A DNA stretch of 64,000 nt, from assembly GCF_015101885.1 (NCBI RefSeq), contig NZ_CP062941.1, positions 3,782,001 to 3,846,000 of the forward strand, given 5' to 3'. The notes under the pieces are model-generated. The model ran no database searches and had not been told where the DNA came from. It was given only the letters and a program-made list of their open reading frames with translations. Position 1 is the stretch's first letter, and each line of letters opens with the position of its first letter. Source of the DNA: Massilia litorea (GTDB lineage Bacteria > Pseudomonadota > Gammaproteobacteria > Burkholderiales > Burkholderiaceae_D). The translations under genes and the position numbers were made by a program. This document shows, piece by piece, positions 18,065 to 26,826 of this stretch.

Positions 18065-19750
18065 TCAGGCCGCCAGGGCCGGCGCACCCTCCGCCGCGCT
18101 TCCCATGTGGCGGTTCACGGCCGACAGCACCGCCTTGAACGAGGCCGTGACGATATTGCTGTCGATGCCGGCGCCGAACAGGGTCGGGCCGTTGCCCACC
18201 CTCAGTTCGACATAGCAGGCCGCGCGCGCATTCGCGCCCGAGCCGATCGCGTGCTCGTGGTAGTCCATCAGGCGCACGTCGAGGCCGAGCGCATTCACGA
18301 AGGCGTCGATCGGACCGTTGCCGGCGCCGCGCAGTGCCCGCTGCACCTGCTCATGGCCCGCCGTCACTTCGACCTGCACCTGCTCGCCGGCGGCCGTGTT
18401 CTCGCTCATGCGGTGCGAGATGTAGCGGTAAGGCGCTTCCTGTTCGAGGTATTCGCGCACGAACAGGGCGTGGATGTCGCTTGCGGCGATTTCGCGCCCG
18501 CTGATGTCAGCCAGGCGCTGCACCACGCGCGAGAACTCGATCTGGAGGCGGCGCGGCAGGGCGAGGCCATATTCCTGCTCGAGCAAATAGGCCATGCCGC
18601 CCTTGCCGGACTGGCTGTTCACGCGGATCACGGCGTCGTAGCTGCGTCCGAGGTCGGCCGGGTCGATCGGCAGGTAGGGCACTTCCCAGACCGCGTCCTT
18701 CGGCTGCACCGCAAAGCCCTTCTTGATCGCGTCCTGGTGCGAGCCGGAGAAGGCCGTGAACACCAGGTCGCCCGCATACGGATGGCGCGGGTGCACCGGG
18801 AGCTGGTTGCACTCCTCGACCAGCTGGCGCACGCTGTCGATGTCCGAAAAATCGAGGCCCGGATGGACGCCCTGGGTGTAGAGGTTCAGCGCCAGGGTCA
18901 CCAGGTCGACGTTGCCGGTGCGTTCGCCATTCCCGAACAGGCAGCCTTCGACACGGTCGGCGCCGGCCAGCACCGCCAGTTCGGCCGCCGCCACGGCGGT
19001 GCCGCGGTCGTTGTGCGGATGCACGCTGATGACCAGCGCTTCGCGGCGTTCGAGGTGGCGGCACATCCATTCGATCTGGTCGGCATACACATTCGGCGTG
19101 CTCGCTTCCACGGTCGAGGGCAGGTTGACGATCATCCGATTGTCCGGGGTCGGCTGCCATTCGGCGCTGACGGCGTCGACGATGCGCTTCGAGAATTCCA
19201 GCTCCGTGGTGGAGAAGGATTCCGGCGAATATTCCAGGCCCCACTGCGTCTGCGGGTGCTGCGCCACGAGTTCCTTGATCAGGCGGGTGCCGTTGACGGC
19301 GATCTGGACGATCTCGTCCTGGGTCATGCCGAACACGACACGGCGGAACACGGGGGCGACCGAGTTGTAGACGTGGACGACGGCGCGCCTGGCGCCGGCC
19401 GCCGATTCCACGGTGCGGCGAATGAGTTCGTCACGGGCCTGGGTCAGGACGATGATGGTGACGTCGTCCGGGATGCGGTTTTCCTCGACCAGCATGCGCA
19501 CGAAATCGAAGTCGGTCTGCGAGGCGGAGGGGAAACCGACTTCGATTTCCTTGACGCCGATTTTGACGAGCATCTCGAAGAAACGGAGCTTCTTTTCTGG
19601 GCTCATCGGCTCGATCAGGGCCTGGTTACCGTCGCGCAGGTCGGTGCTCATCCAGATCGGCGGACGGGTGATGGTGTTACCCGGCCATTGGCGGTCGGCG
19701 ATCTCGACGGCGGGGAAAGGACGGTATTTCGAAGATGGGTTGGTCAACAT
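18065..19750 (-). CDS. leuA: 2-isopropylmalate synthase
   Basis: 561 residues, the long LeuA form. It condenses acetyl-CoA with 2-oxoisovalerate, the first committed step of leucine synthesis. The catalytic TIM barrel shows [17 protein letters not shown] (metal-binding DRDG-type motif), then [20 protein letters not shown] and [15 protein letters not shown]. The C-terminal LeuA regulatory domain (~440-560) includes [20 protein letters not shown] and would mediate leucine feedback inhibition. It is preceded by AGGAG and by two leucine-rich short frames that suggest attenuation. Confidence 0.95.
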   Translation of the reverse strand: MLTNPSSKYRPFPAVEIADRQWPGNTITRPPIWMSTDLRDGNQALIEPMSPEKKLRFFEMLVKIGVKEIEVGFPSASQTDFDFVRMLVEENRIPDDVTIIVLTQARDELIRRTVESAAGARRAVVHVYNSVAPVFRRVVFGMTQDEIVQIAVNGTRLIKELVAQHPQTQWGLEYSPESFSTTELEFSKRIVDAVSAEWQPTPDNRMIVNLPSTVEASTPNVYADQIEWMCRHLERREALVISVHPHNDRGTAVAAAELAVLAGADRVEGCLFGNGERTGNVDLVTLALNLYTQGVHPGLDFSDIDSVRQLVEECNQLPVHPRHPYAGDLVFTAFSGSHQDAIKKGFAVQPKDAVWEVPYLPIDPADLGRSYDAVIRVNSQSGKGGMAYLLEQEYGLALPRRLQIEFSRVVQRLADISGREIAASDIHALFVREYLEQEAPYRYISHRMSENTAAGEQVQVEVTAGHEQVQRALRGAGNGPIDAFVNALGLDVRLMDYHEHAIGSGANARAACYVELRVGNGPTLFGAGIDSNIVTASFKAVLSAVNRHMGSAAEGAPALAA

Positions 19751-19809
19751 GTTCAGTACTCCTGCTAAAAACGAAGGGTGCCGGGTTCGGCGCGGGAGTG
19801 GCGAAGGGC

Positions 19810-19843
19810 TGCCGGGCGGGCCACGAGAACGCTAGGCCCGGCA
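19810..19843 (-). promoter_or_regulatory. Inverted repeat in the leuA leader, possible terminator arm
   Basis: TGCCGGGC (19810-19817) pairs perfectly with GCCCGGCA (19836-19843). It begins right at the stop codon of the second leader frame and lies about 60 bp upstream of the leuA start. It could be the terminator or antiterminator stem of an attenuator. There is no U run after it. Confidence 0.45.
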
Positions 19844-19936
19844 ACCGATCGGTAGTTTTAGCAGTAGACGAAGCGAGGCCCGTGCGCCGAGTGGCAGCGT
19901 GAGGACAAAACTGATGGAGTGCGGAGAAACGTACAT
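19832..19936 (-). CDS. Second leucine-rich short frame in the leuA leader
   Basis: This 34-codon frame begins with an ATG preceded by a strong Shine-Dalgarno sequence (AGGAAGG, 8 bases upstream). It encodes MYVSPHSISFVLTL and later ASLRLLLKLPIGC, with eight Leu and a local RLLLKL run. Its stop touches the inverted repeat at 19810-19843. It may be the translated attenuator peptide, or a second sensor after the frame at 19994-20071. Too short for routine gene finding. Confidence 0.5.
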   Translation of the reverse strand: MYVSPHSISFVLTLPLGARASLRLLLKLPIGCRA

Positions 19937-19993
19937 CGTTGCAACCTTCCTGTAACTACTTTGAACACCGGCGGGGGCCGGAACGCGTGAGAA

Positions 19994-20071
19994 TCAGGCG
20001 CGTAGTAGCAGCGCCGGCGCTAGCAGGCCGGTCAGCGGTAGAAGGTTCGACAGATGCAGTTGGGTAGTCAT
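19994..20071 (-). CDS. Leucine-rich leader peptide of leuA (LeuL-like)
   Basis: A 25-codon frame from ATG to TGA on the leuA strand, about 245 bp upstream of leuA. It reads MTTQLHLSNLLPLTG and then LLAPALLLRA. Ten of 25 residues are Leu, ending in a triple Leu. This is the hallmark of a peptide whose translation senses charged leucyl-tRNA. The Shine-Dalgarno is weak (AGAG, then TCAAGTCA). Function is inferred from composition and position. Confidence 0.7.
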   Translation of the reverse strand: MTTQLHLSNLLPLTGLLAPALLLRA

Positions 20072-20143
20072 TGACTTGACTCTAAGCGGGATGCCGGCGC
20101 CCTGTCAAGCATAAATTTGTGCAGCGCAAAATGGCCGCATGCC

Positions 20144-20473
20144 TCAAGGCTGCTGCGGCTGGGTCAGGAAGATCCAGGCGACGGTAATGACGACGGTGCC
20201 GGTCGCCGTAATGCAGGTCCAGGTGAAGAACCAGGCCGACAGCAGGGTGGCCTGCAGCGCGCGTTCGACCAGGCAGCCGAGCGCGAAATCGAGGACGGTG
20301 AGGAAGGACCAGCGGCGCAGGTAGACCGGCAGGTATTTGCTCATGCGCCGGTTGTGCTGGGTCGCGGCATGGCGCTCGATCGGCGTGCGCGCCCCGCCGA
20401 CGTCCTGGAACAGCCAGTCGAAAAAGATGAAGCGGTAGAGCAAGGTGCGAAAGCGCAGGTGCTCGCTGGTCAT
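20144..20473 (-). CDS. Small membrane protein of unknown function
   Basis: 109 residues. The ATG at 20473 follows GGGAG. The N-terminal half is basic and polar (MTSEHLRFRTLLYRFIFFDW, then TPIERHAATQHNRRMSKYLP). The C-terminal half has two hydrophobic segments (SFLTVLDFALGCLV, SAWFFTWTCITATGTVVITV), so two inner-membrane helices are likely. No family is recognised. It is alone between the leuA leader and the binding-protein gene. Confidence 0.55.
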   Translation of the reverse strand: MTSEHLRFRTLLYRFIFFDWLFQDVGGARTPIERHAATQHNRRMSKYLPVYLRRWSFLTVLDFALGCLVERALQATLLSAWFFTWTCITATGTVVITVAWIFLTQPQQP

Positions 20474-20622
20474 GCGCACTCCCTGGTGGGTGGTTCGCCT
20501 CAGTATGCCGCAAGCGGGGCAGGCGCCGGCGCGCGGATCGCACCTGGCATGCTCATCCTTGATATCATCGCTTCTTTCGGCGCCGCCCGCTCCGGCCGCG
20601 TCCACATCATCAAGAGGAATGC

Positions 20623-21747
20623 ATGAAGAAGACCCTGATCACGGCCGCGCTGCTGGCCGCCGGCCTGGCCAACGCCCAGGAAGTCGTCAAGATCGGCCAC
20701 TCGGCCGCCGTGACCGGCCCGGTTGCGTATTTTGGCAAGGACACCGAGAACGGCGCCCGCATGGCGATCGAGGCCCTGAACGCGCGCGGCGTCAGCGTCG
20801 GCGGCAAGAAGGTGCGCTTCGAGCTGGTCGCCGAGGACGACGGCGGCGACCCGAAGCAGGCGACCAGCGTCGCCCAGAAACTGGTCGATGCCCGCGTCAA
20901 CGGCGTGGTCGGCCATGAAACCTCGGGCACCACGATCCCGGCTTCCAAGATCTACCACCAGGCCGGCATCCCGCAGATTTCTCCCTCGAGCACCAGCCCG
21001 AAATACACCCAGCAGGGTTTCAATACCGCCTTCCGCGTCGTCGCCAACGACATCCAGCTCGGCCAGGCGCTGGGCCACTATGCGGTCAGGAACATGGGCG
21101 CAAAACGCGTGGCCGTGATCGACGACCGCACCGCCTACGGCCAGGGCCTGGCCGTCGAATTCGCCAAAGGCCTGCAGCAGCAGGGCGCCCAGGTGGTGGC
21201 GCGCGAATTCACGCACGACAAGGCAACCGATTTCAACGCCATCCTCACCAAGATCCGCGCCAGCAAGCCGGACCTGGTCTTCTTCGGCGGCATGAGCGCC
21301 GTGGCCGGCCCGATGTTGCGCCAGATGAAGCAGCTCGGCCTGAACGTCAAGATGATGGGCGGCGACGGCATCTGCTCGGACGAGATCCACAAGCTGTCCG
21401 GCGGCGCCATGGCCGACGGCCAGGTCTTCTGCGCCGAAGCGGGCGGGGTCGATGCCGCCGGGCGCGCAGGCCTGGACAAATTCCGTGCCGACTACAAAAA
21501 GCGTTTCGGCATCGACGTCCAGATCAATGCGCCCTACGCCTACGACGCCGTGATGACGATGGCCGAGGCCATGACGAAGGCCGGCTCGACCGCGCCGGCC
21601 AGCTACCTGCCGGTGCTGGCGAAAATCCAGCACAAGGGCGTCACCGGCCCGATCGCCTTCGACGCGCGCGGCGATATCCGCGACGGCACCATCACCCTTT
21701 ACACCTTCAAGGGCGGACGCCGTACGGTGCTGGCCGTGACCAAGTAA
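20623..21747 (+). CDS. Branched-chain amino-acid ABC transporter binding protein (LivJ/K type)
   Basis: 374 residues. The signal peptide is MKKTLITAALLAAGLANAQ. The type I periplasmic binding fold follows, with VKIGHSAAVTGPVAYFGKDT, VNGVVGHETSGTTIPASKIY, GIPQISPSSTSPKYTQQG and AVIDDRTAYGQGLAVEFAKG, all diagnostic of the LivJ/LivK family. It binds Leu/Ile/Val or related ligands in the periplasm. No permease or ATPase genes are adjacent, so it is an orphan that must share membrane components encoded elsewhere. Confidence 0.92.
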   Translation: MKKTLITAALLAAGLANAQEVVKIGHSAAVTGPVAYFGKDTENGARMAIEALNARGVSVGGKKVRFELVAEDDGGDPKQATSVAQKLVDARVNGVVGHETSGTTIPASKIYHQAGIPQISPSSTSPKYTQQGFNTAFRVVANDIQLGQALGHYAVRNMGAKRVAVIDDRTAYGQGLAVEFAKGLQQQGAQVVAREFTHDKATDFNAILTKIRASKPDLVFFGGMSAVAGPMLRQMKQLGLNVKMMGGDGICSDEIHKLSGGAMADGQVFCAEAGGVDAAGRAGLDKFRADYKKRFGIDVQINAPYAYDAVMTMAEAMTKAGSTAPASYLPVLAKIQHKGVTGPIAFDARGDIRDGTITLYTFKGGRRTVLAVTK

Positions 21748-21946
21748 CATCGCCCCGGCCAGCCAGGCCGTGAGCGATGGCAATCTTTCCGCTGTGGCGG
21801 CTTTGCAGCTTTTTGGCTCCGACGCCCACGGATGTGCCGAAAGTCGGGGCAAGGGCGCTACACTGGCGACTGCGCATGCCCGCCGTACAGGGCGCGCGCA
21901 CCGGTCCCGCAGCACGACGCCGCACACGCCAGGGAGGACAGGCAGG

Positions 21947-24043
21947 ATGAAGATACCGAAGCAGGCTGAGGCTGCCGATGCGGCGGCCGGCGCGCAGGCT
22001 GTCGATCCCGACCAGCTGCAAAGCCTGTGGACGCTGGTCGACAATCTCGACGTCCTGTTCTACGTGAAGGACCTCGACGGCCGCTACCTGTTCGTCAACC
22101 AGGCGCTCGCCGCGGTGTTCGGCTCGGATCCGGCCAGCATCGTCGGCCGCACCGACGAGGGCTTCGTCGACGTCGCGGCCTCGGGCATCGCCGCGACCGA
22201 CCGCCAGGCCCTGGGCAGCGAGAAGGTCGACACCGACGAAGTGGTCTGCCTCAAGAACGGCGACTGCCGCATCTTCCGCACCGTCAAGGTGCCGCTGTTC
22301 GATGCGCAGCGCCGCGTGACCGGCCTGTGCGGCATCTCGACCGACATCACCGAGCAGCGCCGCGCCATCGAAGAACTCGTCCAGCGCAACGAACTCCTGA
22401 ACACCATCCTCGCGAATGTCGACGCGGCGATCTACCTCAAGGACCAGCAGGGGCGCTACCTGTACGCCAACGGCCCGGTGCTGGCCCTGTATGGGCGCGA
22501 GTTGAGCGACCTGATCGGCCGCACCGACCGCGAGCTGATGCCGCCCGAGATCGCCGCGCGCGTCGCCGAATACGACGCCGAGGTGTTCGCCGGCGAGGGC
22601 GGCGAGATGCGCGAGGAAACCATCATCGGCGCGGACGGCTGCAAGCACCATTTCAGGTCGCGCAAGGTGGCGCTGCGGCTGCCGGGCCAGCCGGTCTGCC
22701 TGATCGGCTTCTCGAGCGAGATCACCGAACTCCGCGGCCTGCGCACGCGGCTGGAGCAGGAACGCATCACCGATTCGCTGACCGGGCTGGCCAATCGCGT
22801 CATGTTCGAGTCGGCGCTCGAGGAACAGCTGGTGATGGCGGCGCTGCACGGCGCCCGGCTGGCCGTGGTCATCATCGACCTCGACGGGTTCAAGTACATC
22901 AACAATACCTTCGGACAGGGCATCGGCGACCAGCTGATCCAGCTGGTCGGCCAGCGCATCCAGCAGTGCAATGTCGCGCTGGGCAGCCTGGCGCGCCTGT
23001 CGGGCGACGAATTCGCCTTCACCCTGCCGCGCGCCGCCACCAGCGAGGAGGTGGCGCGCCAGCTCGACCAGATCCGTGCCTTCCTGGCGCAACCCTATGC
23101 GGTGCTGCGCCAGCCGCTCCACCTCACCTTCAGCGCCGGCATCGCCATTTCGAGCGACGGCAAATACGGCGCGGCCGAGCTGCTCGGGCGCGCCGAGGCG
23201 GCCATGTACTCGGCCAAGGACAACGGACGCGACCAGTACCGCTTCTATTCGCCCGAGCTGGGTTCCACTGTCGCACGGCGCGTCGAACTCGAGCGCGACC
23301 TGCGGGCGGCCGTCGGCAGCACCGAGTTCGCGCTGTTCTACCAGCCGAAGATGCGGCGCGACGGCAGCATCGCCGGCTTCGAAGCGCTGATCCGCTGGAA
23401 CCGCCCGGGCGTCGGCATGGTCGCGCCGGATAACTTCATTCCGCTGGCCGAGCAGCTGGGTTTGCTGTTGCACCTGGGGCGCTGGGTGATCGAGCAGGCC
23501 TGCCGCCAGATCGCAGCCTGGCGCGACGCCGGCCTCGGGACGATTCCGATCGCGGTCAACCTCTCGACCAGCCAGCTGACCAGCGCCGCGCTGCCGGACT
23601 ACGTGTTCGACCTGATGCGCGAGCACCGCATCGAAGCCGGATGCCTGGAAATGGAACTGACCGAATCGATGATGATGTCCGACCCCGATCTTGCGATCGC
23701 CATCCTGCACCGCCTGCGCGGCGGCGGCGTGGCGCTCTCGATCGACGATTTCGGGACCGGCTTTTCCTCGATGTCCTACCTGCGCCAGCTGCCGGTGAAC
23801 TACCTGAAGCTGGACCGCTCCTTCGTGCAGAACTGCGCGGTCGACCCGAAGGATGCCGACCTCTGCGCCGGCATCATGGCCCTGGCCCACAAGCTCGACA
23901 TGCATGTGGTGGCCGAGGGCGTGGAGACGGCCGAGCAGCACCGGACCCTGACCGACTGCGATTGCGACCTGTTCCAGGGCTTTTTGTTCAGCCGGCCGAT
24001 GTCGGCCCGGGCTGCGACGGAATTCCTGCAGAGCCGGCACTGA
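21947..24043 (+). CDS. PAS-PAS-GGDEF-EAL cyclic-di-GMP protein
   Basis: 698 residues. There are two PAS domains (~25-140 and ~145-265; each has a YLFVNQALA- or YLYANGPVLA-type core). A GGDEF domain (~270-430) has the variant active-site motif SGDEF in ARLSGDEFAFTL. An EAL domain (~440-690) has intact catalytic motifs: FEALIRWNRP, ELTESMMM, DDFGTGFSSMSYL, LKLDRSFV and VVAEGVETAE. No membrane segment is seen, so it is cytosolic. It would make and/or degrade c-di-GMP in response to a PAS ligand. The start at 21947 has GGAGG upstream and removes a non-homologous extension. Confidence 0.92.
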   Translation: MKIPKQAEAADAAAGAQAVDPDQLQSLWTLVDNLDVLFYVKDLDGRYLFVNQALAAVFGSDPASIVGRTDEGFVDVAASGIAATDRQALGSEKVDTDEVVCLKNGDCRIFRTVKVPLFDAQRRVTGLCGISTDITEQRRAIEELVQRNELLNTILANVDAAIYLKDQQGRYLYANGPVLALYGRELSDLIGRTDRELMPPEIAARVAEYDAEVFAGEGGEMREETIIGADGCKHHFRSRKVALRLPGQPVCLIGFSSEITELRGLRTRLEQERITDSLTGLANRVMFESALEEQLVMAALHGARLAVVIIDLDGFKYINNTFGQGIGDQLIQLVGQRIQQCNVALGSLARLSGDEFAFTLPRAATSEEVARQLDQIRAFLAQPYAVLRQPLHLTFSAGIAISSDGKYGAAELLGRAEAAMYSAKDNGRDQYRFYSPELGSTVARRVELERDLRAAVGSTEFALFYQPKMRRDGSIAGFEALIRWNRPGVGMVAPDNFIPLAEQLGLLLHLGRWVIEQACRQIAAWRDAGLGTIPIAVNLSTSQLTSAALPDYVFDLMREHRIEAGCLEMELTESMMMSDPDLAIAILHRLRGGGVALSIDDFGTGFSSMSYLRQLPVNYLKLDRSFVQNCAVDPKDADLCAGIMALAHKLDMHVVAEGVETAEQHRTLTDCDCDLFQGFLFSRPMSARAATEFLQSRH

Positions 24044-24052
24044 GGCGCGGCT

Positions 24053-24553
24053 TCAGCCGCCGTCGAGGATCCTGTTGAGGAAGTCGACCGCCTCGACGGC
24101 GCCCATTCTGGCCGCCGCCTCGCGGATCGGGATGCCGGCCGCATCGGACAGATGCGGGTCGGCGCCGCGTTCGATCAGCATGCGCATCATCTCGACCCGG
24201 TTGAACATGGCGGCGATCATCAGGGCCGTCTTGCCGTTCGGACCGGCGGCATCGACCTGCGCGCCGCGTTCGAGCAGCAGCGCGACCACGGCGGCGTCGC
24301 CCTTGAAGGCGGCCCCGGCGAGCGGGGTCTGGCCGGCATCGTTCAGCAGTTCCGGGTCGGCGCCATGTTCGAGCAGGACGCGCGCCGTTTCCAGGTGGCC
24401 GTGGTAGCAGGCCAGCATCAACAGGCTGTCGCCCCGCTCGTTGCGCAGGTTCGGCGGCAGGCCCTGGCCGAGCAGCGCACCTAGTTCTTCTGTTTGGCCA
24501 GTTCGCGCGAACTGAAAAACGCGCCTGGCGAATTCAAGGGTTTCTTCGTCCAT
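24053..24553 (-). CDS. Ankyrin-repeat protein
   Basis: 166 residues with about four ankyrin repeats: NERGDSLLMLACYHGHLETA, NDAGQTPLAGAAFKGDAAVV, GPNGKTALMIAAMFNRVEMM and DAAGIPIREAAARMGA. There is no signal peptide, so it is probably a cytosolic protein-binding scaffold. It is convergent with the c-di-GMP gene and followed on the right by a palindromic repeat. Function is unknown. Confidence 0.88.
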   Translation of the reverse strand: MDEETLEFARRVFQFARTGQTEELGALLGQGLPPNLRNERGDSLLMLACYHGHLETARVLLEHGADPELLNDAGQTPLAGAAFKGDAAVVALLLERGAQVDAAGPNGKTALMIAAMFNRVEMMRMLIERGADPHLSDAAGIPIREAAARMGAVEAVDFLNRILDGG

Positions 24554-24589
24554 CTGGCTCCTTTCGATCTCGTGTTGCTCTCAGCGTAA

Positions 24590-24669
24590 CGTAGGGGTGA
24601 CAGAGGCCAGTGGCCTCTGTCACGGTTTCACCGGGCACCGCCCACGCGTTCGTGCTCATGCGTGGGCAT
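24590..24669. repeat. Palindromic repeat, CGTAGGGG subtype, overlapping the M23 gene end
   Basis: CGTAGGGG, then hairpin TGACAGAGGCC-AGT-GGCCTCTGTCA, then CGGTTTCACCGGGCACCGCC and a CCACGCG...CGTGGGC stem. The same order of blocks appears, with the hairpin arms changed on both sides, in reverse orientation at 33420-33498. The right part (24628-24669) encodes the last 14 codons of the M23 peptidase. Confidence 0.8.
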
Positions 24670-25194
24670 ACCGCCCCCGACAGCCGTCAGCATCGGATAC
24701 GGATTGATCGCCCCCGCCGCCCCATAAATCCCATAATGCAAATGCGGCGGCGTCCCCGCCGCATTCCCCGTGGTCCCCACATACCCGAGAACGGTCCCGG
24801 CCCGCACCCGCTGCCCCTTCTCGATATCCGCATAGCGGTCCAGGTGCGCATAATAATGCCGCTGCCCGCCCGGCCCCAGTACCCAGACGACTTGCCCGCC
24901 CAGCCGGTTGGTGCCCACGCGCAGCACGACGCCTTCGGTGCTGGACGTCACCGCCGTGCCGCGCCTGGCGAAAATGTCGATCCCCTCATGCCTGCGCCCC
25001 TCGCTGCGAGCCCCATGCCAGGTATCGCGCAGGCCGCGCGGCGCAACGCCGCGCACCGGCACCGGCAAAGCGGCCGGCGGCGCCATCGCGGCCAGCCGCA
25101 TCGCATACAGCATGTTCTTCAGCCAGGGGCCGAGCAGCGCGAAGCCGCCCAGCAGAAGAAAAAGGAGCAGGGCGCTGCGCAACAGGTTTCGCAT
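24628..25194 (-). CDS. M23-family metallopeptidase (membrane-anchored)
   Basis: 188 residues. The N-terminal anchor is LLRSALLLFLLLGGFALLGP. The LytM/M23 domain has the zinc ligands in RRHEGIDIFAR (HxxxD), HYYAHLD and HLHYGIYG. It is expected to face the periplasm and cleave or bind peptidoglycan. The C-terminal tail GGGMPTHEHERVGGAR and the TGA lie within the palindromic repeat at 24590-24669, so an inserted repeat probably replaced the original 3' end. Confidence 0.88.
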   Translation of the reverse strand: MRNLLRSALLLFLLLGGFALLGPWLKNMLYAMRLAAMAPPAALPVPVRGVAPRGLRDTWHGARSEGRRHEGIDIFARRGTAVTSSTEGVVLRVGTNRLGGQVVWVLGPGGQRHYYAHLDRYADIEKGQRVRAGTVLGYVGTTGNAAGTPPHLHYGIYGAAGAINPYPMLTAVGGGMPTHEHERVGGAR

Positions 25195-25321
25195 CGGGTC
25201 TCCTCGGCGCGGTTTGGCAAAATGGCGGGCGCGGCGACGCGAACGCCGGGCCGGGAGCGGGGCGTTCGCCGATGTCGATGGCGCCGCAAACGGGCGCCGT
25301 GAGATGGGATATGGTCGCGGC

Positions 25322-25699
25322 TTATTGCTCCTTGCCCATCACGTCCTGGTCCAGGCTATGGCCGAGGCCGCCCTGGGCGCTCTGGCCTTTCTGTCCGCTC
25401 TGCTGGCTGCCGCCGCCCTGGCTCCCCTTGTTGCCCTGGCTGCCCTGTCGTTGCTGGCTGGCGTTCGAGCGGGTGCCCCTGCCGAGGGCAGGCGTCGTGT
25501 CGCCGTCGTCCAGGTCGGCCGACTGGCGGTTCCCCGCACGGTTGCCGCTGTCGCCGGCCGAAGGCATGCCGATGCCGCCGTCGCGGGTGCCCGTATTCAG
25601 GTTGCCGGTGGTGCCGGTGATGCCCGCACTGCTCGTACCCACGCCCGTCAGTTCGTCGTAGTTGCGGCCTTTCGTGCCCCTGCCTTTGTTCTCTGCCAT
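25322..25699 (-). CDS. Small hydrophilic Gly/Gln/Ser-rich protein, unknown
   Basis: 125 residues, no hydrophobic segment, probably disordered: MAENKGRGTKGRNYDELTG, TSSAGITGTTGNLNTGTRDG, a NRQSADLDDGD block, then a Gln/Gly/Ser-rich tail (QRQGSQGNKGSQGGGSQQ). The ATG at 25699 follows AGGAGG. A similar protein is encoded at 38493-38819; both have a KGR(N/S)(Y/W)D start, Gly-Thr repeats, an (R/N)RQSA or SRQSA segment and a DLxDDG-type acidic patch. Possibly a stress protein; no function is assigned. Confidence 0.6.
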   Translation of the reverse strand: MAENKGRGTKGRNYDELTGVGTSSAGITGTTGNLNTGTRDGGIGMPSAGDSGNRAGNRQSADLDDGDTTPALGRGTRSNASQQRQGSQGNKGSQGGGSQQSGQKGQSAQGGLGHSLDQDVMGKEQ

Positions 25700-25918
25700 T
25701 GCTGCCTCCTGCTGTGGGTGATCGGTTCCCCGATGGTAACGCCAGCCTGAGGACGAACAATAGGCGCATGGGAGAGAGCCTTGTAGGAGCAGTCGCACGC
25801 GGTCTCATCCGTACTATTCCGTCGGCAATGAGCTCAAGCATTGGTCCAGGCTTTACTCGACCACCGACCCGTTGCATACTGCTTGCTCTTGTGTCTACAT
25901 TGTTCGAGGGGACAGTCG

Positions 25919-26275
25919 ATGTCGTACATGTTGCTGATACACGAGCCGGTCGGCCAGCGCGCCACGCGCACCGAGGCCGAAGGGCGCGCAGTCTATGACC
26001 GCATGCTGCGCTTCGGCGACGCGCTGCGCGAGGAGGGCGTCCTGCTGGGCGCGCAGTCGCTGGCGCCCCTGAGCCGCGCCACCCGGGTGCGTGTGGAAGG
26101 CGGCAAGGCCAGCGCCGTCGACGGCCCCTTTGCCGAGGCCAAGGAAATGATCGGCGGCTTTTACCTGGTCGACGTGGCCACCCATGCCGAAGCCGTGGCG
26201 CTGGCGGCGCGCTGCCCGGCTGCCGAATGGGCCACGGTCGAAGTGCGGGCGCTGGCGCCCTGTTACGAAAGCTGA
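25919..26275 (+). CDS. YCII/DGPF-domain protein, first of the ECF42 operon
   Basis: 118 residues of the YCII-related fold with the diagnostic DGPF motif in VDGPFAEAKEMIGGFYLVDV. It starts MSYMLLIHEPVGQRA at 25919. DGPF proteins are consistently encoded with ECF42 sigma factors, and one such sigma lies at 27802. Their biochemical role is unproven. A TGTCTA...GTCG pair upstream ends one base before the ATG and is not a credible promoter. Confidence 0.85.
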   Translation: MSYMLLIHEPVGQRATRTEAEGRAVYDRMLRFGDALREEGVLLGAQSLAPLSRATRVRVEGGKASAVDGPFAEAKEMIGGFYLVDVATHAEAVALAARCPAAEWATVEVRALAPCYES

Positions 26276-26295
26276 GGTCTTTTTTTCGCACGGCG

Positions 26296-26322
26296 TGTCG
26301 ATTTGCGGTGCGCCCGTTCGTC
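26296..26322 (+). promoter_or_regulatory. Candidate ECF42-type promoter
   Basis: TGTCGA (26296-26301), a 17-base spacer, then CGTC (26319-26322), 68 bp upstream of the second DGPF gene. ECF42 promoters as I recall them have TGTCGA at -35 and a CGA/TC-type -10. The match suggests autoregulation by the sigma factor encoded downstream. Confidence 0.5.
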
Positions 26323-26390
26323 GTGTCAATGGAAACGGATACAGCGCGGCAGGGGCCGCGCGCCGTCCATCACACAGACAGGAGAACAGC

Positions 26391-26816
26391 ATGCGTTACA
26401 TGATCATCGTCAAGGCCACCCCCGAGTCCGAAGCCGGCGTCATGCCCGGCGAAGAACTGCTGGGCGCCATGGCCGACTTCCACGGCGAACTGGCCCGCGC
26501 CGGCGTCCTGCTCGACGCCAACGGCCTGCATCCGAGCAGCCGCGGCTGGCGCATCCGCTACCGGGGCAAGGAGCGCGGCGTGATCGACGGCCCGTTCACG
26601 GAATCGAAGGAAATGATCGCTGGCTATTCCATGATCAGCGTGCGCACGCCCGAGGAAGCTTTGGCGTGGGCGCGCCGCTTCCCGAACCCGCGCGGCGAGG
26701 GGCTGGACGCCGAGATCGAGGTGCGCCGGGTGTTCGAGCTCGACGATTTCCCGCAAACCGGAAATTTGGAGCGGTTCCGCGAACTCGAAAACGGCCAGCC
26801 TGCGCCGCAAGCCTGA
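26391..26816 (+). CDS. YCII/DGPF-domain protein, second copy
   Basis: 141 residues: MRYMIIVKATPESEAG, then GVIDGPFTESKEMIAGYSMI with the DGPF motif. A C-terminal extension (VRRVFELDDFPQTGNLERFR) is common in this subgroup. The ATG follows AGGAG at good distance. It is preceded by the candidate ECF42 promoter at 26296 and followed after 10 bp by the SRPBCC gene, so it probably leads the operon 26391-29085. Confidence 0.88.
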   Translation: MRYMIIVKATPESEAGVMPGEELLGAMADFHGELARAGVLLDANGLHPSSRGWRIRYRGKERGVIDGPFTESKEMIAGYSMISVRTPEEALAWARRFPNPRGEGLDAEIEVRRVFELDDFPQTGNLERFRELENGQPAPQA

Positions 26817-26826
26817 AGGAACACCG

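Noticed and set aside
25892..25918. TGTCTA-N17-GTCG as an ECF42 promoter for the first DGPF gene
   Set aside because: The -10 element would end one base before the ATG, so transcription would start inside the gene.
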